DNA from: Rhodotorula mucilaginosa
Lineage: Eukaryota; Basidiomycota; Microbotryomycetes; Sporidiobolales; Sporidiobolaceae
NCBI GenBank assembly: GCA_034406715.1
Contig: CP137874.1
Span: 868,001-932,000, forward strand
Reading direction: 5' to 3'
DNA length: 64,000 nucleotides
In this document: piece by piece, positions 58,047 through 64,000 of the stretch
Position numbering within the stretch: the stretch's first letter is position 1
How the letters are laid out: each line of letters opens with the position of its first letter
Program-made: the position numbers and the translations under genes
The notes under the pieces: model-generated
The model's database searches: none
The model's input: only the letters and a program-made list of their open reading frames with translations
Told to the model about the DNA's origin: nothing

Positions 58047-58679
58047 ATGCCTGTCACGACCATCAAGTCCGAGGACCAGTACAAGCAGATTGTCAGTCCC
58101 GTCGCCCCGTTCCTTTTGGCGGGATAGTCATCCAGCCACGACTGACGATGACTCGAAACCTTCGCGCAGCTGTCGGAACCGGGCTTGAAGGGGATTGAAT
58201 TCGTCGCGCCGTGGGAAGAGTCCTGGTGAGCCCCAGCCTGGCGCCACACTTACTCGGTGCTGCTACCGTCTCGCGACGCTCCAGAGATGTTGATCGTACG
58301 GCTCCAATGCTCGCAGCAAGGGCATCTCGGCCAAGTGGAAAGACCTGGCCGGGAACGAGCGGTGGAAGGGTATTCACTTTTACTGCGTCGACATTTGCGA
58401 CCAGCAGGTGTGTCTCCCTCGCTTTCCTTTTCCCCCTCGACCGCGCTCTTACCCCCGTCCGTGCCCACAGGACGTGGCGATGGACGCGGGAGTCAAGATG
58501 ACGCCGGCGTTCCACTTTTACGACGGCGAGTCGAAGGTCAAGGAACTGCGCAGCACGTCGGCGCCCGAACTCGAGGTTCGTTTCGTCTCTTCTCGCTCGT
58601 TTCGGTCGCTTTTTCGGGAGTCTGATGATCCGTACTCTTGCCGCAGCGTACGATCGGAGCCGTCCTCGCTGGTCACTGA
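58047..58679 (+). CDS. Thioredoxin-like protein, copy 2 (first active-site Cys absent)
   Basis: Five exons give 109 residues: MPVTTIKSEDQYKQI, IEFVAPWEESCKGISAKWKD, IHFYCVDICDQQDVAMDAG, cis-Pro at KMTPAFHFYDG, and a final helix TIGAVLAGH. The thioredoxin site WCGPC is changed to WEESC, keeping only the resolving Cys. It is close to copy 1 (34642-35305): identical first 12 residues, the same IDICDQQDVAMDA-type core and four introns at the same positions and phases (0, 2, 0, 0). The second half is more diverged, for example HFYDGESKVKELRST against RFYKDGNKIDEYVGS. It lies downstream of the BioDA gene in the same orientation. Function is probably structural or regulatory rather than disulfide reduction, by inference from the lost Cys. 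Confidence 0.87.
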
Positions 58680-59764
58680 GGAGGTCCGGTATTGCGACTC
58701 CTCGCTTTCCCCCGACCTTTCTCTCATTTCCCCGCCTCCCCTTTGCGGTTTCCCACGAGGCTCTTCTTTCTGAGGGTAGCAGCATATCATTTCGTCGGCT
58801 GTCGAGTCGGTCCGGGTTCGTGTTCGCGTTGGCTTCTTGCTCGAGGGGGATGGCGAGATTCGAAGGGGGATGGGAGAATTGGTTTTCTTGAGCGGGAGGT
58901 TCTCCTCGATTGTACAGATTCCTATGAGCAAATTGCAATTTTTCCAGTGACTTGATTCGCAGGGAATGTCCGAGGATATGGTTCTTAGTCCGAGTCCCGC
59001 TCGAGTCGTGTGAGCCAACATGCGTTCTCTTCTTCCCGATCAAAGTCACCCTTGCACTCGGACTTGCACCAGAGCACTCGATCAACAGCCGCTCGACTGC
59101 TGAATCGCCTCCCCTCGCACGCTCTTCGGTTCCTCGCCTCGGACGCCGCCGCTGTCCCGCCAACGATCGACATCGCACTCGCCCTCTCTCCTGCGACCCT
59201 GACCATCTTGATAGCCAGTCTGAGCCGTGAGTACACACTTTGCCACTCATCGAACTGCTACAGCCGCCTCGTCGAGCGCCGCCCCCTCTTCTTCTTCTTT
59301 TCTCGCCAGCGTCATCGTCCGTTCGTCCCATCCGGTCATCATCTCATCGTCGCTTGGCCTCGCTGGCTCTTGATATCAAATGGGCATGGGCCAACGGACA
59401 GGTGCACCGGATCAGACGGCGCGATAAGGCTTTCGGCGGGAGCCTGTTCAGCGGGTCGAGAGGGCGCCACTTTGCTTGACTCGGGATCGGGAACCGGCAA
59501 CGGACGACACCCGCTTGCGTGCACGAAGGGAGCGGTGTTGACATGGGGTCGTGCGGAGAGGGACGTGTCTGTCAGCGTACCGTCGGCGCTTTGAAGGATG
59601 CGGGACTTGGACCTACCACCGCGGCGGTGCACACCTTCTTGGCTCTTCAATCTCACCGAGGCGGGTTCAGGACGTTGCGCTCACTCTTTACCCAACCATT
59701 TCTGCAGGCACAGCACCTCTCACCACCACCGACCTCTCCCTCCGACCCCACACTCGTCGCCAGA
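58680..59764. other. Intergenic region between thioredoxin-like copy 2 and UBC8
   Basis: About 1.1 kb. It contains one weakly supported small frame (59019-59479, listed separately); the part next to 59764 is the UBC8 promoter and leader. Nothing else was recognised. Confidence 0.45.
59019..59479 (+). CDS. Possible small two-exon gene of unknown function
   Basis: From the ATG at 59019 a frame reads HAFSSSRSKSPLHSDLH and a basic, Ser/Arg-rich N-terminus, then a hydrophobic stretch (IDIALALSPATLTILIASLS). A GTGAGT donor at 59228 and a TCTCGCCAG acceptor near 59310 would remove an intron and keep the frame open to a TGA at 59477-59479, ending LALDIKWAWANGQ and a basic tail, about 125 residues. 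The N-terminus resembles a mitochondrial presequence. No homologue is recognised, the unspliced frame is also open, and chance cannot be excluded. Confidence 0.25.
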
Positions 59765-60903
59765 ATGAGTTCTCCGAAACGGCGCATGGAAACCGACCTG
59801 CACAAGCTGTGCGTCCCTTTGACTGTTGCTATGCTTTCCGGGCGGACGCTTCGTGATCGTGACCCAGAGAGCTAACATCTTCGGTACTGTCCGCACAGCC
59901 TGATGAGCGACTATGAAGTGACGCTCGTCGATGGCAAGATGAACGAGTTTTACGTCTCGTTCAAGGGACCGCAGGAGAGTGAGTCCTTGCTTTCCCTTTG
60001 ACTGTGCTGTTTCATCTGGGGGCGGGAGTTCCGTTCCCCGTCTTCTTACGCTGAGCTGTAGAGCTGGGATAACCCTCGGACTGACCTCGAAAACCTCTTG
60101 TGACCGCGCCGCCAGCCCCCTTCGAACACGGCGTGTGGAAGATCCACGTCGAGCTGCCGGAGGGGTACCCGTACAAGTCGCCGTCGATCGGGTTCACCAA
60201 CAAGATCTTTCACCGTGAGTTTGGCTCTCGTTGATCCTTGACTGGACTCTGCTTGTCTTGGAAGGCTTCGGCGGGTCGCAGTCTGGAGGAATGCGTCCGC
60301 CAGCTCACACTGATACCTCCCCTCCTTTGCAGCCAACATTGACGAGTTGTCCGGCTCGGTCTGCCTCGACGTCATTAACCAGACCTGGTCGCCCATGTTT
60401 GACATGGTCAACATCTTTGAAGTCTTCTTGCCCCAGTTGCTCCGGTACCCGAACGCGGCCGACCCTTTGAACGGAGAGGCGGCGGCGCTGTTGATGCGGG
60501 ATCCGAAGGCTTATGATGCCAAAGTCAAGGGTGCGCGCGCTCTCTCTTTTTCTTGTGTGCTTGGGCTGTCGGCGCGAGTTCGCTCCCCATCGCGGAGGCG
60601 ACGTGTCGACTCTATACCAGCCGCGAACGAGAGCGCACCAAACTCACACACCACCCCTTTTGCTCCGCTCGGCAGAGTACGTCCAGAAGTACGCCAACAG
60701 CGGAGCGTCGGCAGATTCAGACGGCGACAACTCGGACGACGACGACTCGGATGTGAGTCGCGCGCCCGTGGCGCTGTCCTCTGGCTCTTTGCCGTGATTC
60801 GTCGCTTACTTACAGGATACGAACCCCCCTCGCGCAGGAGGACGACGACAACATGAACTACAGCGCGGGAGAAGAGGACGAAACCGCCGGCATGGATGAC
60901 TAG
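59765..60903 (+). CDS. UBC8: Ubiquitin-conjugating enzyme E2, UBC8/UBE2H type
   Basis: Multi-exon gene of about 185 residues. The UBC fold reads [69 protein letters not shown], and [20 protein letters not shown] with the catalytic Cys. It ends in [20 protein letters not shown] and a Glu/Asp-rich tail of about 35 residues. The tail and the [12 protein letters not shown] segment are typical of Ubc8/UBE2H, which works with the CTLH/GID ligase; in yeast Ubc8 serves degradation of fructose-1,6-bisphosphatase. The start at 59765 gives the usual MSSPKRR opening. The last exon boundary falls inside the acidic tail. Confidence 0.95.
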
Positions 60904-61281
60904 CCCCCACCTTTCTTCGCCCTCTCCTCTTCCCGCGTCTCCAGTTTCTGCATCGTCTTTTGTTTCCGTCCTCTCGCCTAGCCTCGCCTCGCCTCGCCAT
61001 CGTCCGACCCGTTCCCCTTCAACATCCAACTATTGTCGTACTACCGCCCTTATTCGCTTTCAGCCTTGCCCCTTCTGCCCCCGCTCCGTGACCGAACCCT
61101 TGCTCACTCCGATTTCGCGCAACACCTATCTCTCGCTGCTTGCATTCATTCGCGCCTTTTCTGCTTTGTATTCCCCCCCGTTCGGTCTCGACTTGTAACG
61201 TGATTTTCCTCAAGCGAACGTCTTTCGGATCGCGATGGAAAAGCCGCCGAGGGGTCCGGACTTGGCTTTGTCGGAGTGACC
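60904..61281. other. Intergenic region downstream of UBC8
   Basis: These 378 bases are pyrimidine-rich near UBC8, as expected of a 3' UTR, and contain no recognised gene. The part near 61281 would be the promoter of the last gene. Confidence 0.45.
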
Positions 61282-64000
61282 ATGACCGAGGATGTGTAAA
61301 GCTTTTCGAGTGAGGCTATGCAAGGGAGCAAATTCCCCAGGAAAAGTTTCCACCTTCGCCGGATGCTGCGCGGAAGCGACGAGGAGCAGTTGATCGACAT
61401 CAGGTTGACTTCTCTCTGCAGACTGCTATATACACCGTGTACTCTATATTCTCGGATATACCCGAGCCGCCCGCCGGCCATCCAGTCGGCAAGCTGGACC
61501 GGCAACTCGCGCTCTCGCGCGTGCACCGCTTGTTGCGCCCGCTCCGCACCGCCGTACACCACCTGACGGCTCAGCTGGACGCGGGCGCCGCGCCCATAGC
61601 TCCCAAGAGCCGCCCGTCGAGTCGGCGCAGCCTGGTGGACGAAGACGGCGAGTGGAGCGCGTCTTCGTCGTCGAACAACAAGAGGAGCAAGAGCGGCTCC
61701 ACATCAAAGCGAAGGCGAACGTCTGGAACGGCGCGAACGGCAACGGGGAGCAAGTGGGTCTCGGATGCGGGCGCGAGCAGTCCGTTCGGACCGGGTTGGC
61801 GGAGGACGCTCGGTCGAACGGCCAGGAAATACGGGTCCAAGGCAGGCGCGTCCAACATTGCTGGCGGTCTCGACTCGGCTTCAACGGCGGCGGCGACGTC
61901 AGCTTCGAGCGCGTACGAAGACGACCTCGTCACGGTCGACGACCTGATCGCGCGCCTCCGCCGCAACTCCGACCCCAGTATCTCGGTTCTGCTCATCCAG
62001 CGGGCGGAACAACTCTTCCGCGCCTATGCCAACATCCTCGATGCCGTCTACGCCGTCGGGTCTTCGTCCTCGCGCAACTGCGAACTCGCCGACAAGGGCA
62101 AGGGGCGCGAACGGGTGCCGACTTTGGTGGAACTCGCGGCGAGGCAGATTGGCGCCACGCTCGAGGACAACGTGCGCGCTTGCCTCGACCTCGACCACCT
62201 CTCGGAGGCCTCGGAATCGGACCCGGAGGATTCCTTTCTGCGCGCGGCGGGACTGCCCGCTCGATCGTACAGGCTGGAACGGACTGCTTCGGCCCAAGAG
62301 GCGCAACTCGAAGCTTCGAGGGTCCAGGACGAGTGGTACGAAGCTTGTCCCGCGTCGACGTGGAGGTGAGAACCGTGTTCTCTTAGAGCCGTGTCTCTGC
62401 TTACAGTCACTGACTCGTCCCCGTCTTCCGGTGGGAACGCTGCACCTTCAGGTGGATCCTCGCCGAACACGCCACTGCGATCCTCGTTGATGCATTCCAC
62501 GCCCGCATGCCGTTCCCGATCGTCGACGCATGCTACCAGCTTTGTTTGATGTACCGAGCCGAGCAAGAGGTGCGTTGTCGTCGCCGTTCTCACCCGACTC
62601 GGAGCTGACGAACTCGGGTCCCTCCCCAGGCTTCACGGTTTTACCTCCCGCTCATTGAGACTGCTTTATACGGCTGCTCCGGCCACGTCCTCTCTCTCCT
62701 ACGCTCTTCGCCTTCGCCTCGACGTTTGGTCGACGCCGCCCTCCTGCCGACCTTGCTCGACTCTGCGTTCGCAGATCGACTCTTTTACAGGCCGTTCCTT
62801 TCCCTCGCGTCCTTACCGGTCGGGATGCGACTACGAAGTGGCGAGGACAGCGCTACTACGGCCATCCTGATCGCCGGCTTGATGCACGTCGCGCGGCATA
62901 TGCTCGCAGCGATCTCGTCGACGGCGCGAGCAGAAGATCTCGATCCGGACAGCGTCGGCCGCATGGTCGACGAGGTGTGTCGACGCGTGGCGACGCAGCT
63001 CAGGGCGGCTATGCCGCTGTGGATGGCGAGCGGTGGGATGGAGGACGGCATCTTGGAGTCGCTGCGGTCGGCGTTTGAGGATCTCGATGCCACTTTTGCC
63101 GAGCTCGACACGGTCTCGGGGGCGATGCGCGAAGTTTTGGAACTCGGTATCGTCGTCGAGCTGGGCTTGGCGCCGTCGTCGCTGGACGACCGGCTCGAGG
63201 CGCTTCTTCTCCGGTTGGGCTCCCTCGCTCGATCCGATTCGTCTTCTTCCTCCTCTTCCGACATCGACTCGCACTCGGACTCGGACGCACCCGACTCGAG
63301 ATCTTTGCGCCCAGACTCGTCAAGTCTTACGAATACGCTCTCGCGCTTCTTGTGCCCACACCGAAGCCTCGCCGACATTTTTCAGCTTTGCGATCAGCTC
63401 GAAGCGCGGTACGGCACTCGAACGGTTGGGATGCACTTGGTTGCGGCTCTCTTGCGCGCGACTCTGGCGGCCAAGGGTTTGCAGCCGATGGTGCGCGAGC
63501 AGGTCGAGCGGCGCTTGGGCTCGCGGGATCGGTCGGCGGCACCGGGAGATGTCGGGCGCCGGATGGCGCGATCTGCCACACCGGTTGACTCTGACGCCGA
63601 TGCGACCGACTATGATGAGCAGCCCGTGCTGTCGCAGCGGCGGCCTCGTCCCGGCGGGCAGCGCAGGCGCAGACGGGCCGCGTCCGAATCGCCGTCGGAT
63701 GATTGGCGCTCTCCTTCCATCGAGGTGGTCGAGTCTCGGTGCGTGGCCTTGTGACGCCTTCTGTTCTTTCGTGGCCACTACAACTGATTCCTTCTGCCCC
63801 ACCGCAGTCTCCCCTCCAGCCTCCCCACTCGTCTGCACCCCGTTCCGAAATGCCTCTCCCTCACCGCTTCTGACACAGACGACCTCGATCTCTTGCATTC
63901 CGCTCATCGGCGTCGACACGCCGTCGACCGTTCCGCCCCCGCTCTTTCCCCCTCACCCGAACGAGAAGACTCGCCTCGCTCGGGCTCGCCGCCTCCGCCG
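61282..64000 (+). CDS. Hypothetical nuclear-type protein, 3' end outside window
   Basis: Long exons at 61422-62366, 62452-62572 and 62627-63738 are joined by short introns; a fourth begins at 63808 and is still open at the window end. The first long exon has no ATG; a tiny first exon ATGACCGAGGAT (61282-61293) spliced to the CTCTGCAG acceptor at 61421 would give MTED followed by TAIYTVYSIFSDIPEPP, but this is a guess. The protein shows KLDRQLALSRVHRLLRPLR, a basic NNKRSKSGSTSKRRR patch that may be a nuclear signal, a largely helical middle (LLIQRAEQLFRAYANILDAV, WILAEHATAILVDAFHARMP, MHVARHMLAAISSTARAE) and Ser/Asp-rich linkers. I do not recognise the family. It may be a basidiomycete-specific scaffold or chromosome protein; this is speculation. 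Confidence 0.7.

Noticed and set aside
1-64000. Search for transposons, viral or integrated elements
   Set aside because: No reverse transcriptase, integrase, transposase or capsid motifs and no long terminal or inverted repeats were seen; only simple repeats.

Overview
This window looks like a nuclear chromosome segment from a GC-rich basidiomycete yeast, most likely a red yeast of the Microbotryomycetes (Rhodotorula/Rhodosporidium/Sporobolomyces type). The reasons are dense genes with many short introns (mostly 45-200 bp), GTGCGT/GTGAGT donors, CTGAC-type branch sites just upstream of CAG/TAG acceptors, strongly G/C-ending codons, and long low-complexity tracts of A, G, S, E/D, Q and H. Species cannot be fixed from sequence alone. 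There is no sign of prokaryotic, organellar or viral sequence, and no tRNA, rRNA, transposon or CRISPR array was found.

Layout. 0-2.6 kb: two tandem paralogous F-box/LRR-like genes (+), the first cut by the window edge. 3.2-4.75 kb: a nine-exon HIT-domain hydrolase (-), including a 10-nt microexon, which no long open frame reveals. 5.9-7.7 kb: a five-exon hypothetical protein (+). 8.2-12.3 kb: a DENND6-type Rab exchange factor (-), head-to-head at 58 bp with a GT25 glycosyltransferase (+, 12.4-13.9 kb). 14.1-17.9 kb: AVT3/4-type vacuolar amino-acid exporter (+). 18.2-21.3 kb: peroxisomal acyl-CoA oxidase ending in SKL (+). 21.7-24.4 kb: Dal5-type MFS permease (+). 24.9-30.8 kb: RDH54/RAD54B recombination translocase with an added N-terminal ZGRF1/Mte1-like domain (+). 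32.2-34.3 kb: secreted purine nucleoside permease/phosphorylase-like protein (+). 34.6-35.3 kb: thioredoxin-like protein copy 1 (-). 36.1-37.8 kb: KAPA (8-amino-7-oxononanoate) synthase (+). 38.0-40.3 kb: STK16/Env7 kinase (+). 40.5-42.8 kb: SWI/SNF subunit Snf12/BAF60 (-). 43.0-46.1 kb: Asi-like membrane RING ligase (+). 47.3-54.5 kb: giant HEAT-repeat protein Laa1/HEATR5 (+). 54.8-57.3 kb: fused dethiobiotin synthetase/DAPA aminotransferase (+). 58.0-58.7 kb: thioredoxin-like protein copy 2 (+). 59.8-60.9 kb: UBC8/UBE2H (+). 61.3 kb to the edge: a hypothetical nuclear-type protein (+, incomplete).

How genes relate. Two of the biotin-pathway enzymes lie 17 kb apart, and each has one member of a thioredoxin-like gene pair as its immediate neighbour; the pair shares all four intron positions and has lost the first active-site cysteine. 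The KAPA synthase ends in ARL, a peroxisomal signal, and the acyl-CoA oxidase in the same window ends in SKL; this fits the fungal arrangement in which early biotin synthesis draws on peroxisomal acyl-CoA metabolism. Trafficking is represented by DENND6, Laa1 and Env7, and ubiquitin signalling by the Asi-like RING protein and Ubc8. The most notable finds are the biotin/thioredoxin arrangement, the RDH54 domain fusion, and a concentration of micro-exons (7, 8, 10, 13, 14, 16 and 18 nt).
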